Of a DNA stretch of 64,000 nt, positions 1 through 9,561 are shown piece after piece. Numbering within the stretch: position 1 is the stretch's first letter; the number at the start of each line of letters is the position of its first letter. Made by a program: the position numbers and the translations under genes. The DNA is from Serratia fonticola (GTDB lineage: Bacteria; Pseudomonadota; Gammaproteobacteria; Enterobacterales; Enterobacteriaceae), in contig NZ_CP011254.1 of NCBI RefSeq assembly GCF_001006005.1, forward strand, positions 4,588,001 through 4,652,000, in the 5' to 3' direction. A model generated the notes under the pieces. The model was given only the letters and a program-made list of their open reading frames with translations. It ran no database searches and was not told the DNA's origin.

Positions 1-161
1 TGAAATTTATCTCTTACCTGATCTCGCATGTGATGCCAGGGCTGCGTAATGAAGTACGCGGAAGCGTAGAGATGGAGATGATCGAAGCTAAGGCGTGGAA
101 CCAGGATGCGAAACTGCGGCAGATCGATGTCAATTACACCTACCTGATTTCTATCGATTAA
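1..161 (+). CDS. Partial CDS, 3' end of an unidentified protein
   Basis: An open frame enters from the left edge and ends with TAA at 159-161, leaving about 52 codons. The visible C-terminus is hydrophilic with a few hydrophobic patches (ends NYTYLISID). I do not recognise the family. If the base before the window is A, position 1 could be the second base of an ATG start, so this could even be a very small complete gene. It converges on rsxC, occupying the place where rsxD would lie in the usual rsxABCDGE operon, which makes its identity important for understanding the rearrangement. The frame is supported by the clean stop immediately before a shared hairpin. Coding status is likely but not certain. 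Confidence 0.5.
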   Translation, partial: KFISYLISHVMPGLRNEVRGSVEMEMIEAKAWNQDAKLRQIDVNYTYLISID

Positions 162-163
162 GT

Positions 164-188
164 GGGGCCTTGCATTCGGCAAGACCCC
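164..188. terminator. Hairpin between convergent genes
   Basis: GGGGCCTTGC and GCAAGACCCC form a ten-base stem with one mismatch around the loop ATTCG. It sits between the stop of the rightward partial gene and the stop of rsxC. There is no U-run on either strand, so termination efficiency is uncertain, but the position suits a bidirectional terminator. Confidence 0.5.
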
Positions 189-195
189 ATACCGC

Positions 196-2415
196 TTACT
201 CTTTATCTACCATCGCCAGTTGCTGAGCGGCCTTTTTTGCCTTGACTCGGGCCAGCGCGGCAGCAACGGCGGCCTTGCGTGGATCTTCCGGTTCAGCCGT
301 AGGGATGGGGTCCTCGTCAACTTGCGGTTGAGAAAGCTCAGTTTGCTGCGCCGCCTTTTTCGCCTTCACGCGGGCCAGCGCGGCAGCAACGGCGGCCTTG
401 CGTGGATCCTCCGGTTCAGCCGTAGGGTTGGGTTCTTCGTCAACTTTTGGTTGAGAAAGCTCCGCTTGCTGTGCGGCCTTTTTGGCTTTGACTCGGGCCA
501 GCGCGGCGGCAACGGCGGCCTTGCGTGGATCTTCCGGTTCAGCCGTAGGGATGGGTTCCTCGTCAACCTGCGGTTGTGAAAGCTCAGCCTGCTGCGCGGC
601 CTTTTTCGCCTTCACGCGGGCTAATGCCGCCGCTACCGCAGCCTTACGCGGATCCTCTGAAGCTACAGTTTCCGCCACGCTTTCAGCGTCTTGTGCCTGC
701 GCCTCTTTCTTGGCTTTGACTCGTGCCAATGCTGCAGACACGGCCGCTTTACGTGGATCTTCATCTTGCACCGCTGCGGCAGGCATTTCACTAGTTTGCT
801 CGAGCTTGCGCTCTCTAGCCTGTGCTTTACGCGCTTCGCGGGCAGCAATGGCAGCGCTGTTATCCGGCTCCTGGCCGCTGATAGCAACGCCAGCAGCCTC
901 ACTGTTTTTGCTGCGAACGCGAGCCAAAGCCGCCTGAACGGCATCTTGATCGCTGTCGGTCAGTTTCACCGCGGCCTTTTTATGACGCTCTTCGCGCGCC
1001 AGCTTCTCACGCTCTAAGCGGGCCAGCTTGGCTTCATAACGTGCCTTGGCTTCGGCGGTACGTGCCGCTTCCTGATCCAACGCGTTAATCTCGGCCTTCT
1101 CTTGGCGATAATATTGCACCAGCGGAATATTGCTGGGGCAAACGTAGGCACAGGCACCACATTCGATACAGTCGAACAGGTTGTGCTTACGCGCCTTCTC
1201 GTGCTCTTCGCCACGGCTGAACCAGTAAAGCTGCTGCGGCAACAGCCCGGCAGGGCAGGCATCAACGCACAGCCCACAGCGAATACAGGACTGCTCTGGT
1301 TCTTGTACGGCCATTTCGTCAACCGTCGGGGCCAGTAAGCAGTTGCTGATTTTGACAATCGGCACGTTTAACGTTGGCAACGTAAAGCCCATCAGCGGGC
1401 CGCCCATTACCACCATCTGTTGGGATTGAGGTTGATAGCCGCCAAAGGCCAGCAGGTGTTGCACCGGCGTGCCGAGGCGCGCCCAGACGTTGCCCGGTCG
1501 GCTCATGGCCTCACCGGTTAAGGTGACGACGCGTTCAATCAACGGCTCGCCATCGACAATCGCCCGCTTGATGGCAAAGGCGGTGCCCACGTTCTGCATC
1601 AGCACGCCGATGGTGGACGAACGCTTGCCGTGAGGCACTTCTTTGCCCGTCAGAATTTTGGTTAACTGCTTGGCACCACCAGAAGGGTATTTGGTAGGGA
1701 TCACCCGCAGGGCGATGCCATCCTGCCCGCGCAAAGCGGCTTTCAGCGCGGCGATGGCTTCCGGCTTGTTATCTTCGATGCCGATCAGCGTCACTTTGGG
1801 TTGTAACAGGTGGCGCAGGATCTGGGTGCCTTCGATAATCTGAGCGGCCTGTTCCTGCATCAGCCGGTCGTCGGCGGTGATATAGGGCTCGCATTCGGCA
1901 GCGTTGAGGATCAGGGTTTCCACCTCTTCACGGCCACCTTGCAGCTTACTGGCCGTTGGGAAACCCGCGCCCCCCAGTCCGGCAATCCCGGCCTGATGAA
2001 TACGTTGGATCAGCTCTGCCGCATCCAGTTGGCGGTAATCGGCGACCGGCATCAGTTCGCACCAGCGATCTTCACCGTCTGGATCGATAATCACGCACAG
2101 TTCCGCCAGCCCTGAAGGATGGGCGGTAACGTGAGGTTCAATGGCGCGGATGGTGCCCGAGGTGGGCGCATGTACCGGCAAGGTGCGGCCACGACCAAAG
2201 GTCAGTGGTTGGCCTTTCAGTACGTGGTCACCGGCTTTGACGCACAGCTCACCTTCTGGTCCCAGATGCTGTTGCAAGGGGACGATAAAAATGTCGGGCA
2301 GGGGAGCCACGCGCAGTGGCACACCGCTGGACTGGGTCTTCATTTCGGGTGGATGAATGCCACCGTCAAAATCCCAAATCCGATCTTTTTTCAAAGCGGC
2401 GAACAGATTAAACAT
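196..2415 (-). CDS. rsxC: Electron transport complex subunit RsxC/RnfC
   Basis: RsxC is the peripheral NADH-facing iron-sulfur subunit of the membrane Rsx/Rnf complex, which in E. coli keeps SoxR reduced. The 739 residues match the family length. Visible features are a glycine-rich GLGGAGFP segment near residue 146, thought to belong to the nucleotide/FMN-binding part, and two 4Fe-4S ferredoxin motifs, [12 protein letters not shown] near residue 377 and [12 protein letters not shown] near 416. From about residue 440 the protein becomes a lysine/alanine-rich tail with near-identical 41-residue repeats. The start overlaps the end of rsxB by 8 bases, indicating translational coupling in the leftward order rsxA-rsxB-rsxC. 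Unusually, rsxD does not follow: a hairpin and a convergent gene come next. Confidence 0.96.
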   Translation of the reverse strand: MFNLFAALKKDRIWDFDGGIHPPEMKTQSSGVPLRVAPLPDIFIVPLQQHLGPEGELCVKAGDHVLKGQPLTFGRGRTLPVHAPTSGTIRAIEPHVTAHPSGLAELCVIIDPDGEDRWCELMPVADYRQLDAAELIQRIHQAGIAGLGGAGFPTASKLQGGREEVETLILNAAECEPYITADDRLMQEQAAQIIEGTQILRHLLQPKVTLIGIEDNKPEAIAALKAALRGQDGIALRVIPTKYPSGGAKQLTKILTGKEVPHGKRSSTIGVLMQNVGTAFAIKRAIVDGEPLIERVVTLTGEAMSRPGNVWARLGTPVQHLLAFGGYQPQSQQMVVMGGPLMGFTLPTLNVPIVKISNCLLAPTVDEMAVQEPEQSCIRCGLCVDACPAGLLPQQLYWFSRGEEHEKARKHNLFDCIECGACAYVCPSNIPLVQYYRQEKAEINALDQEAARTAEAKARYEAKLARLEREKLAREERHKKAAVKLTDSDQDAVQAALARVRSKNSEAAGVAISGQEPDNSAAIAAREARKAQARERKLEQTSEMPAAAVQDEDPRKAAVSAALARVKAKKEAQAQDAESVAETVASEDPRKAAVAAALARVKAKKAAQQAELSQPQVDEEPIPTAEPEDPRKAAVAAALARVKAKKAAQQAELSQPKVDEEPNPTAEPEDPRKAAVAAALARVKAKKAAQQTELSQPQVDEDPIPTAEPEDPRKAAVAAALARVKAKKAAQQLAMVDKE
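199..657 (-). repeat. In-frame 123-bp repeats in the rsxC tail
   Basis: Three complete 41-codon units (residues about 587-627, 628-668, 669-709) and a final partial unit (710-739) each begin [20 protein letters not shown]. The DNA copies are nearly identical, including third-codon positions, which indicates recent duplication or gene conversion. An earlier, diverged copy lies just upstream ([15 protein letters not shown]). RsxC proteins of other enterobacteria have comparable tails, so the repeat type is family-typical while the copy number is likely variable. Confidence 0.9.
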
Positions 2416-2983
2416 GTTGCTCCACGGGGATCACTTGCACCGGAATGGTTTGCATATCCCACTTCCAGCTGGCGGTCGTGGTGGCGACCGGTTTCATTTC
2501 AATACAATCGGTTGGGCAGGGTGCAACGCACAGATCACAGCCGGTACAGAGATCGGTAATGACCGTGTGCATGGCGCGGGTGGCACCCACGATGGCGTCC
2601 ACCGGGCAGGCCTGAATGCACTTGGTGCAGCCGATGCAGTTGGCTTCGTCAATAAAGGCGACCTTACGCACCGGCTCGGCCACGGCAGCACCGCCGTCCA
2701 GCGGTTGTGGCTCGACGTTGAGTAATTCGGCCAGCTTGAGCATCACCTGCTCGCCACCCGGGGCACATTTGTTGATCATCTCGCCATTGGCTACCGCTTC
2801 GGCATAGGGGCGGCAGCCGGGATACCCGCATTGGCCACATTGGCTCTGCGGCAGAATTTCGTCGATCTGTTCGGCAACCGGATCTTCTTCCACTTCAAAG
2901 CGGCGCGCGGCAAAGCCCAGCACCAGGCCAAACAGCAATCCCAAGGCGCTTAATGCCGCCACCGCAATCCACAACGCAGTCAT
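2408..2983 (-). CDS. rsxB: Electron transport complex subunit RsxB/RnfB
   Basis: RsxB is an iron-sulfur subunit that passes electrons within the Rsx/Rnf complex at the inner membrane. The protein has one N-terminal membrane anchor (residues about 3-26), then a four-cysteine cluster motif CGQCGYPGC near residue 49, followed by two ferredoxin motifs, [12 protein letters not shown] and [12 protein letters not shown], each expected to hold a 4Fe-4S cluster. The 191-residue length is normal. The start shares one base with the rsxA stop, and the end overlaps rsxC by 8 bases, so the three genes form a tightly coupled leftward operon. Confidence 0.96.
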   Translation of the reverse strand: MTALWIAVAALSALGLLFGLVLGFAARRFEVEEDPVAEQIDEILPQSQCGQCGYPGCRPYAEAVANGEMINKCAPGGEQVMLKLAELLNVEPQPLDGGAAVAEPVRKVAFIDEANCIGCTKCIQACPVDAIVGATRAMHTVITDLCTGCDLCVAPCPTDCIEMKPVATTTASWKWDMQTIPVQVIPVEQHV

Positions 2984-3564
2984 TAGAATCTCACCAGCCC
3001 GGTAAAGCCCATAAAGGCCAGAGACATCAGGCCAGCGGTGATCAAGGCGATAGAGGAACCGCGAAACGGCGCGGGCACATCGGCGACCGCCAGGCGTTCA
3101 CGGATGGCGGCAAACAGCACCATCACCAATGAGAAGCCTGCGGCGGCACTAAAGCCATAAACCGCAGACTGCAGGAAGTTGTAGCCAAGGTTGACGTTGA
3201 GCAACGCCACGCCTAACACGGCGCAGTTGGTGGTGATCAGCGGCAGGAAAATCCCCAACAGGCGATACAGCGCCGGGCTGGTTTTACGCACCACCATTTC
3301 GGTGAATTGCACCACGACGGCGATCACCAGAATAAAGGACAGCGTGCGCAGATAAACCAGATCCAACGGGATCAGGATAAAGCTGTTGATTAGCCAGGCG
3401 CAGACCGAGGCCAACGTCATCACGAATGTGGTAGCCATACCCATGCCGATGGCACTTTCCAGTTTCTTGGAAACGCCCATAAAGGGGCACAGGCCCAGGA
3501 ATTTCACCAGGACAAAGTTGTTCACCAGTACGGTGCCAACAAACAAGAGCAGGTATTCGGTCAT
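2983..3564 (-). CDS. rsxA: Electron transport complex subunit RsxA/RnfA
   Basis: RsxA is an integral membrane subunit of the Rsx/Rnf complex. The 193 residues form about six hydrophobic segments, starting [20 protein letters not shown] and including the family-typical [14 protein letters not shown] and [12 protein letters not shown] stretches, whose cysteines are conserved in the RnfA/NqrE family. It is first in the rsxABC set; the 145 bases separating it from the ydgK stop probably hold its promoter. The next gene, rsxB, overlaps by one base. Confidence 0.96.
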   Translation of the reverse strand: MTEYLLLFVGTVLVNNFVLVKFLGLCPFMGVSKKLESAIGMGMATTFVMTLASVCAWLINSFILIPLDLVYLRTLSFILVIAVVVQFTEMVVRKTSPALYRLLGIFLPLITTNCAVLGVALLNVNLGYNFLQSAVYGFSAAAGFSLVMVLFAAIRERLAVADVPAPFRGSSIALITAGLMSLAFMGFTGLVRF

Positions 3565-3708
3565 TGCAATGCCTAAAAAAATAAAAGCCGCCTATTATCG
3601 GTAATCGGCGGCGTAACGACAACATACTAATCGCAAGGGTATTGCGCTTTTTTGCCTGTTTTGCTGAAAATTTACACAGCAGTGCGATCAAATCGTGCCT
3701 TGCCGTGG

Positions 3709-4149
3709 TTACTTCTCGGTGAAGGTGCCTTTCACGCGTTGGGAACGCTTAAAATAGGGCACCAGCAGGGCGGCCATCACCAACGGCCATAGCAGGCTAC
3801 GCACGGCAAGTTCATCGGGCACGGGGGCAAAGGCGAACGCCTTGATTGCCAATAGCACGGTGATCAGCAGCCAGACCAGGAACAGCTTTGGAAAACGTTG
3901 TGAACGCTGGCAGAACAGCCACAGCAGGTACAGCGTAAAGCACCACATCACCAGCGTAGTGATCACCGATAGATACCACTGCGTGGAGAAGGCGTGAGCA
4001 TTGGTGCTCAGATACTCGCGTGATTCCGGCATAAAAATGGCCATACCGTACAGGGCCAACATAAGGCTGGCACTGAGCAGGGTAACGATCAGATAGGCCA
4101 TCGGGGCTAGCAGCCAACCGCCGATGCGCGAATATTCAGCTTGGGTCAT
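3709..4149 (-). CDS. ydgK: DUF2569 inner-membrane protein YdgK
   Basis: This is a small polytopic membrane protein of the DUF2569 family with four hydrophobic segments; its function is not established. I chose the ATG at 4149 (MTQAEYSRIGGWLLAP) over an in-frame start 13 codons upstream, because AGGAT lies at a suitable distance before it and the preceding residues are not membrane-like. YdgK lies directly upstream of rsxA in E. coli too, so the synteny supports the name. The last residues are basic and probably cytoplasmic. Confidence 0.85.
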   Translation of the reverse strand: MTQAEYSRIGGWLLAPMAYLIVTLLSASLMLALYGMAIFMPESREYLSTNAHAFSTQWYLSVITTLVMWCFTLYLLWLFCQRSQRFPKLFLVWLLITVLLAIKAFAFAPVPDELAVRSLLWPLVMAALLVPYFKRSQRVKGTFTEK

Positions 4150-4289
4150 ACGAGATCCTGAGTGGTATTCCAACGAAGTAAGCGGCATAGCTTACTCAAA
4201 TATGAGCCAATGCGCGAGGAGAAGGCGATTTCGTTGGCCTAACCTATAAAAATGTTAGTCAGGTTGGGTCGCTGCAGGTAATGGTGCAA

Positions 4290-4400
4290 CAGGTGAGAGT
4301 CATACAGAACACCGACACGCCGTGAATCCATCCTTGGAGGCTCGTATCGCGCATCCCTGCGCTCAACGGTCGGCTTACCTGCAATGACTCCCACCTGCCT
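4290..4400. repeat. Possible enterobacterial intergenic repeat
   Basis: The gap between ydgK and bglA holds a segment with the string GCCGTGAATCCATCC followed by TGGAGGCTCG, resembling dispersed non-coding repeats I recall from Serratia, Pectobacterium and Dickeya intergenic regions. A 65-codon open frame on the minus strand overlaps it but has no ribosome-binding site and looks non-coding. The boundaries are approximate and the assignment rests on memory. Confidence 0.4.
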
Positions 4401-4447
4401 CAAGCTCGGGTGTTGCGGTATTATGTCCAGTAACAATGGGAATGTGA

Positions 4448-5860
4448 TTAACGTTCCGCACCGTTGCTGGCGATCAGCTTTTGGTACCAGAAGAAGCTCT
4501 TCTTACGCTGGCGTGCCAGATCTTTGTTGTGGTCAACGTAGATAAAGCCGTACTGCTTCTGGAAGCCGTTGAGCCAGCTCAGCAGATCGATAAACGACCA
4601 TGGGTAGTAGCCGCGTACGTCGGCGCCCTGTTTGATGGCGTCTTCAATGGCACCAATGTGCTGGCGCAGATAGTCGATACGATCGTCATCCACCACTTCA
4701 CCATCAATAATCGGATCTTTGGCTCCCAGACCGTTCTCGGTGATGTAGATAGGAATATCGCCGTAACGCGCCTTGATATTCATGATGCCTTCGGTGAGGC
4801 CTTGGGGATAAATCTCCCAGTCCCAATCGGTATACACGCCATTCGGGTTGCGGACGAACTTGAACAGCCCCTTAAAGCCGAATTCGTTACCCTGCTGGTG
4901 GCCGCTGCCTTTCTCACCGGTGGTGTTGATGGTCAGATGTGACTGTTGATTATTGGCCGCGATGGTTTCACGTTTGTAATAGTTCAGGCCAATAAAGTCA
5001 CAGATATTGTCGCGCAGCAGTTGCTCATCACCAGGTGCGAATTGTGGCACGCCCCACAGTGCCTGAGTCTGCGCCAGCAGTTCAGCCGGATATTCCCCTT
5101 TCAGTACCGGATCGTACAGCCAGTGGGTAAAGATCCCTTCGGCCAACTGATAGGCCGCCAGATCTTCCGCAGATTGGCTGAGCGGGGTATGGGTTTGCAA
5201 CACGTTGACGAAGCCGATTTGGCCGGCAATGCCGCTAGTGCGGAATGCAGCCACCGCTTTGGCGTGGGCCACAAAGACGTGGTGGCAGGCCTGGATAGCG
5301 CGCGCCGGGCTCTGTACGCCTGGTGGGTGGCCGCCGGTGATGTAACCGAAGCCGATAAAGCACACGGTCTCATTGAAGGTAGACCATAGTTTGACACGAT
5401 CGCCGTAACGCTGGTAACACAGGCGGGCATACTCTTCAAAAGCCTCCGCAGTGCTGCGTGCTTCCCAACCGCCTTCATCTTGCAATGCCTGCGGCAGATC
5501 CCAGTGGTACAGGGTGATCATCGGCTCAATGTTGTGTTCCAACAGGGCATCGATCAGATCGCTATAGAATTTGACCCCGGCCTCATTGATGGTGCCCCGG
5601 CCCTGTGGCAGCAGGCGCGGCCAGGAGATAGAGAAGCGGTAGCTCTGCATCCCCATTTCGGCCATCAGCGCCACGTCCTCACGGAAGCGGTGATAGTGAT
5701 CGACGGCAACGTCGCCGTTTGTGCCTTGGTAAGTGGTGCCTGGCAGGTGGGAGAAGGTATCCCAGATGGATGGGCCTTTGCCGTCGGCATCGTGTGCGCC
5801 TTCAACCTGATACGCCGCGCTAGCCGCGCCCCAGAGGAACTCTTTCGGGAAAGCAGACAT
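4448..5860 (-). CDS. GH1 6-phospho-beta-glucosidase
   Basis: This is a 470-residue glycoside hydrolase family 1 enzyme, predicted to split phosphorylated beta-glucosides such as cellobiose-6-phosphate in the cytoplasm. The acid/base motif is TFNE (near residue 165) and the nucleophile motif is YITENG (near residue 375). Near the C-terminus, SWLNGFQKQYG places Ser, Lys (+7) and Tyr (+9) where 6-phospho-glycosidases bind the phosphate, instead of the Glu of plain beta-glucosidases. No PTS transporter gene adjoins it, so the phosphorylated substrate must come from a distant locus. It lies 101 bases downstream of araA and is preceded by a 27-bp palindrome that resembles tandem AscG operators. An AscB, BglA or BglB identity cannot be settled by eye. 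Confidence 0.88.
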   Translation of the reverse strand: MSAFPKEFLWGAASAAYQVEGAHDADGKGPSIWDTFSHLPGTTYQGTNGDVAVDHYHRFREDVALMAEMGMQSYRFSISWPRLLPQGRGTINEAGVKFYSDLIDALLEHNIEPMITLYHWDLPQALQDEGGWEARSTAEAFEEYARLCYQRYGDRVKLWSTFNETVCFIGFGYITGGHPPGVQSPARAIQACHHVFVAHAKAVAAFRTSGIAGQIGFVNVLQTHTPLSQSAEDLAAYQLAEGIFTHWLYDPVLKGEYPAELLAQTQALWGVPQFAPGDEQLLRDNICDFIGLNYYKRETIAANNQQSHLTINTTGEKGSGHQQGNEFGFKGLFKFVRNPNGVYTDWDWEIYPQGLTEGIMNIKARYGDIPIYITENGLGAKDPIIDGEVVDDDRIDYLRQHIGAIEDAIKQGADVRGYYPWSFIDLLSWLNGFQKQYGFIYVDHNKDLARQRKKSFFWYQKLIASNGAER

Positions 5861-5918
5861 AACTATTCTCTCTATACGTTAAATATTGAGTCTAGTTTAG
5901 GTCGAGTTGAAATGAGTT

Positions 5919-5945
5919 TGCAACCGGTTTCTGAAACCGGTTGCA
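5919..5945. promoter_or_regulatory. Perfect 27-bp palindrome, two LacI/AscG-like operators
   Basis: TGCAACCGGTTT and its exact complement AAACCGGTTGCA surround CTG. It can be read as two abutting LacI-family half-palindromes, TGCAACCGGTTTCT and TGAAACCGGTTGCA. These are close to the known E. coli AscG operator TGAAACCGGTTTCA, which controls beta-glucoside genes. It lies between araA and the phospho-beta-glucosidase gene, 59 bases upstream of the latter's start. No U-run follows on the minus strand, which argues against a terminator of araA. Confidence 0.6.
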
Positions 5946-5961
5946 GTTTTTGCGGGAGCGT

Positions 5962-7467
5962 TTAGCGACGGTTGATTTGGTAGTAGGTTTCATTCCAGCG
6001 GATTTCGTTCTTGAACGCTGGCAGGGTGGTGTCGTTATCGATCAGCAGGAATTCGATGTTGTGCATTTCGGCATACAGACGCAGGTAGTCTGCGTTCAGT
6101 GACTGCGAGAACACCGTGTGGTGTGCGCCACCTGCCAGGATCCAGGCTTCCGCCGCCGTAGCCAGGGAAGGCTGAGCACGCCAGATCGCCCGCGCCACCG
6201 GCAGTTTAGGTAACGGTTTAGGCTGCTCAATGGTATCAACCTGATTGACCAGCAGGCGGAAACGATCGCCCATATCGATCAGGCTGGCGTTTACCGCCGG
6301 GCCTGCCGGGGTAGAGAAGATCAGGCGGGCCGGATCGGCCTTGCCACCGATGCCCAGATATTGAATATCCAGCAGCGGCTTGTGTTCTTTGGCGATGGAA
6401 GGGCAGACCTCCAGCATGTGGGAACCCACCACCAGATCGTTGCCCGGCTGGAAGTTGTAGGTGTAGTCCTCCATAAACGAAGTGCCGCCGTTTAAGCCGC
6501 TGCCCATCACTTTCATAATGCGCAGCAGGGCCGCGGTTTTCCAGTCGCCCTCGCCGGCAAAGCCGTAGCCTTGCTGCATCAGGCGCTGTACCGCTAAACC
6601 TGGCAACTGCTTCATGCCGTGCAGCGTTTCAAAATTGGTGGTGAAGGCGTGGAACTTGCCCTGTTCGAGGAAACGTTTCATACCCAGTTCGATAGCCGCG
6701 GCATCGATCAGGTTCTGCCGTTTGGCACCGTTAACCTTTGCTACGTCGCTCAGCTCATAGCTGGCTTCGTACTCTTCGACCAGGGTATCGATATCGCCCT
6801 TGCTCACTTCATCGATTACGCTGACCAAATCGCCGATGCCGTAAGCATCCACGGAGTAGCCAAACTGGATCTGCGCGGCCACTTTATCGCCATCGGTCAC
6901 GGCGACCTGGCGCATGTTGTCACCAAAACGCGCCACTTTCAGCTGCTGGCTTTCCTGTTTGGCACAGGCAACACGCATCCATTGAGCGATACGTTCCTGG
7001 GCATTTTTGTCTTGCCAGTGGCCCGCGATCACGCTGTGCTGCTGGCGCATACGAGCACCGATAAACCCGAACTCACGGCCACCGTGGGCGGTCTGGTTCA
7101 GGTTCATAAAGTCCATATCCATGCTGTCCCAGGGAACCTCGGCATTAAATTGGGTATGGAACTGGAGCAGCGGCTTATCGAGGATCGACAAGCCTGCAAT
7201 CCACATTTTTGCCGGTGAGAAGGTGTGCAGCCAGGTGATGATGCCGACACAGTCCTGGTGATAGTTGGCATCACGGCAGACGGTGGTGATTTCGTCCGGC
7301 GTGGTGACCAGCGGTTTCAGCACCATCTTCACAGGTAAACCTGCGTCGCGGTTCAGGCTGTTCACGACCTGCTCGGCGTTTTCCATCACCTGTTGCAGGG
7401 TTTTGGGACCATAGAGATGCTGGCTACCGATCACGAACCACACTTCACGTTGCTTAAAGATGTTCAT
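5962..7467 (-). CDS. araA: L-arabinose isomerase
   Basis: AraA converts L-arabinose to L-ribulose, the first catabolic step after uptake. The 501 residues match the family (500 in E. coli) and begin [21 protein letters not shown] use the ATG at 7467, which has AGGAG six bases upstream; an in-frame TTG one codon earlier is not needed. The segment [20 protein letters not shown] and the glutamate/histidine-rich centre ([23 protein letters not shown]) belong to the metal-binding isomerase fold. It is the second gene of a leftward araB-araA unit, 55 bases after araB. No araD is visible in the window. Confidence 0.97.
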   Translation of the reverse strand: MNIFKQREVWFVIGSQHLYGPKTLQQVMENAEQVVNSLNRDAGLPVKMVLKPLVTTPDEITTVCRDANYHQDCVGIITWLHTFSPAKMWIAGLSILDKPLLQFHTQFNAEVPWDSMDMDFMNLNQTAHGGREFGFIGARMRQQHSVIAGHWQDKNAQERIAQWMRVACAKQESQQLKVARFGDNMRQVAVTDGDKVAAQIQFGYSVDAYGIGDLVSVIDEVSKGDIDTLVEEYEASYELSDVAKVNGAKRQNLIDAAAIELGMKRFLEQGKFHAFTTNFETLHGMKQLPGLAVQRLMQQGYGFAGEGDWKTAALLRIMKVMGSGLNGGTSFMEDYTYNFQPGNDLVVGSHMLEVCPSIAKEHKPLLDIQYLGIGGKADPARLIFSTPAGPAVNASLIDMGDRFRLLVNQVDTIEQPKPLPKLPVARAIWRAQPSLATAAEAWILAGGAHHTVFSQSLNADYLRLYAEMHNIEFLLIDNDTTLPAFKNEIRWNETYYQINRR

Positions 7468-7522
7468 CAAAAACTCCTGGATCTAGAGGTTTTATTGAGC
7501 CGAGGGGGTCTGCCCCGGCGTA

Positions 7523-9202
7523 TTAATTTTTGGTGGTTGCGGCAAAGCGCGGCTCTGCGGCTTGGCACCACTGTTGATAGCGTTCATAAAGTTGTTGGTA
7601 GCGCGCGACGTTTGCCGGATCGGGCTGCAAAGTACGTTCAATACTGCAAGCCATATGCTGCTGAGCTTGCGGAACGTCGCTGAAGTGCCCGGCGGCCACT
7701 GCGGCGAAGATGGCCGCACCCAGTGCACAGCATTGGTCGGAGGCGACGATCTGTAGCGGACGATCCATCACATCGGCGCAAACCTGCATGATCACCGGTG
7801 ACTTGCGGGCAATACCGCCCAAAGCCAGCACGTTATCGACGGGAATGTCCTGCTGTTCGAAGCACTCCATGATGGCACGAGCGCCAAAAGCCGTTGCGGC
7901 GATAAAGCCACCAAACAGCGTGGGCGCATCGGTGCCGAGGTTGAGATCGGTGATCACTCCTTTCAGGCGCTGGTTGGCGTAGGGGGTGCGGCGGCCATTG
8001 AACCAGTCCAATACCACGGGTAGATGGTCAAGCGACGGGTTTTTGGCCCAGGCGGCGGTCAGGGCGGCCAGCATGTCATGCTCGATTTGTTGCAGCTGTG
8101 TCTGGAGTTGCGGTTGCGTCTTGGCGGCTTCACGCAGTGGCCAGCTCAGCAGGCGGCTGAACCAGGCGTACATATCGCCAAAAGCGGATTGCCCGGCCTC
8201 CATCCCGATAGTTTGCGGCACTACGCTGCCGTCCACCTGGCCACAGATGCCGCTAATGGCACGATCGCCCACGCGCTCACGATCGGCGATCAGAATGTCG
8301 CAGGTCGACGTGCCAATCACCTTCACCAGCGTATAAGGCTGCGCACCGGCTCCGACGGCCCCCATGTGACAGTCAAACGCGCCACCGGACAGCACCACGC
8401 TTTCTGATAACCCAAGCCGTGTGGCCCACTCTTTGCTCAGAGTCCCTACCGGAAGATCGGCAGTGTAAGAACCGGTAAACAGCGGATAGGGCAGATCTTC
8501 CACCAGCAACGGATCCAAAGCCGCAAAGAAGGCTTTAGGTGGCAAACCATCCCAGTCCGGATGCCATAACGTTTTATGCCCAACGCTGCAACGGCCGCGC
8601 TTTAACCGATCCGGTGCGGTAGTGCCAGAAAGCAGTGCTGGCACCCAGTCGCACAGTTCTACCCAAGAGGCGGCGTCGTGGCGTACCGCTTCATCCTGGC
8701 GTGAAACGTGCAAGATCTTGGCCCAGAACCACTCAGAGGAGTAAACGCCACCGATATAACGCGAATAGTCGGGGAAATCGCCACGGCGGCACAGTTGGTT
8801 AATCTCCTCCGCCTCCTCGATGGCGGTGTGGTCTTTCCACAGCACAAACATGGCGTTGGGATTGCTGGCAAACTCCGGCCGCAACGCCAATACATCGCCA
8901 TGTTCATCAATCGGGGCGGGAGTGGATCCGGTGGAATCTACCCCAATCCCGACCACGGCCTGCCGCTGTTCCTGGCTCATGCGCTGCACCACGGCGACGA
9001 TGGCCTGCTCCATGGCTTCGATATAGTCGAGTGGATGGTGGCGGAACTGGTTCTGCGCGGCGTTACAAAAGTCACCACGCTGCCAGCGAGGGTAGTAGAC
9101 CACCTCGGTATCCAGTTCGTTACCATTTTGACAGTCGACAGCCAGTACCCGCACTGAATCGCTGCCGAAGTCTAATCCCAGGGCAATAGCACCTGCCGTC
9201 AT
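7523..9202 (-). CDS. araB: Ribulokinase
   Basis: AraB phosphorylates L-ribulose to L-ribulose-5-phosphate using ATP. It is a 559-residue FGGY-family sugar kinase. The N-terminal phosphate-binding loop is [11 protein letters not shown] (near residue 9), the substrate-side acidic region is [11 protein letters not shown] (near residue 108), and the C-terminal ATP-binding lobe contains [17 protein letters not shown] stands nine bases before the ATG. It heads the leftward araBA unit and is divergent from araF across a 360-base control region with AraC-type sites. The following enzyme, AraD, must be encoded elsewhere. Confidence 0.97.
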   Translation of the reverse strand: MTAGAIALGLDFGSDSVRVLAVDCQNGNELDTEVVYYPRWQRGDFCNAAQNQFRHHPLDYIEAMEQAIVAVVQRMSQEQRQAVVGIGVDSTGSTPAPIDEHGDVLALRPEFASNPNAMFVLWKDHTAIEEAEEINQLCRRGDFPDYSRYIGGVYSSEWFWAKILHVSRQDEAVRHDAASWVELCDWVPALLSGTTAPDRLKRGRCSVGHKTLWHPDWDGLPPKAFFAALDPLLVEDLPYPLFTGSYTADLPVGTLSKEWATRLGLSESVVLSGGAFDCHMGAVGAGAQPYTLVKVIGTSTCDILIADRERVGDRAISGICGQVDGSVVPQTIGMEAGQSAFGDMYAWFSRLLSWPLREAAKTQPQLQTQLQQIEHDMLAALTAAWAKNPSLDHLPVVLDWFNGRRTPYANQRLKGVITDLNLGTDAPTLFGGFIAATAFGARAIMECFEQQDIPVDNVLALGGIARKSPVIMQVCADVMDRPLQIVASDQCCALGAAIFAAVAAGHFSDVPQAQQHMACSIERTLQPDPANVARYQQLYERYQQWCQAAEPRFAATTKN

Positions 9203-9283
9203 GATGCGGACTCCTTACTTGTTAGGTTGAGGTTAACGATAGGAGCGGGACGGCGAGGCAGGTGAGGAATCATTGGCTGGAAG

Positions 9284-9299
9284 TATGCACTTTTCTGCT
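9284..9299 (+). promoter_or_regulatory. AraC-type half-site 1
   Basis: The sequence TATGCA-CTTTTCT-GCT matches the AraC half-site pattern TATGGA-N7-GCTA at most positions. It lies in the araB/araF divergent region and is repeated 75 bases downstream with the same sense. This one is nearer araB, so it probably serves araBA control. Confidence 0.6.
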
Positions 9300-9313
9300 T
9301 GCTACAGTGATTT

Positions 9314-9329
9314 TGTGATGGGGGTCAAA
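9314..9329. promoter_or_regulatory. Candidate CRP site
   Basis: TGTGA-TGGGGG-TCAAA resembles the CRP consensus TGTGA-N6-TCACA (first half perfect, second half three of five). It lies between two AraC-type sites, where catabolite activation of both divergent arabinose units would be expected. A weaker candidate (TGTGA-TAGCGC-TCTAC) starts at 9387. Confidence 0.45.
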
Positions 9330-9358
9330 AGTTATCACTTGGTTAAATTTGCTAAATG

Positions 9359-9374
9359 TATGCACATATCTGCT
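9359..9374 (+). promoter_or_regulatory. AraC-type half-site 2
   Basis: The sequence TATGCA-CATATCT-GCT has the same TATGCA-N7-GCT pattern as the site at 9284. Its position, about 190 bases before the araF start, suits control of araFGH or loop formation with site 1. Confidence 0.6.
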
Positions 9375-9561
9375 GTTATCTCGGGATGTGATAGCGCTCT
9401 ACATTTAACTAACAAATACCGGCTAAAACTGTTTGCGTCTTACCTGAGTCGACGGCAAGAAGCGAGATATAAGGCCATTGTCGTGACAGGTTCTCATAAT
9501 GATAACGTTTTCACGGTGGCGCGGTTTTTCTGCCGATGAAAGCAAAACAGCGGAGAGTACC

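Noticed and set aside
220..1017. Plus-strand ORFs opposite rsxC
   Set aside because: They are shadows of the biased lysine/alanine-rich rsxC tail.
4239..4436. 65-codon ORF upstream of ydgK
   Set aside because: No ribosome-binding site and overlap with a repeat-like intergenic sequence; composition unlike a protein.
5919..5945. Rho-independent terminator of araA
   Set aside because: The stem is perfect, but no U-run follows on the minus strand, and the sequence matches LacI-family operators better.
6619..7218. 199-codon ORF opposite araA
   Set aside because: Lies entirely inside araA on the other strand without its own signals.
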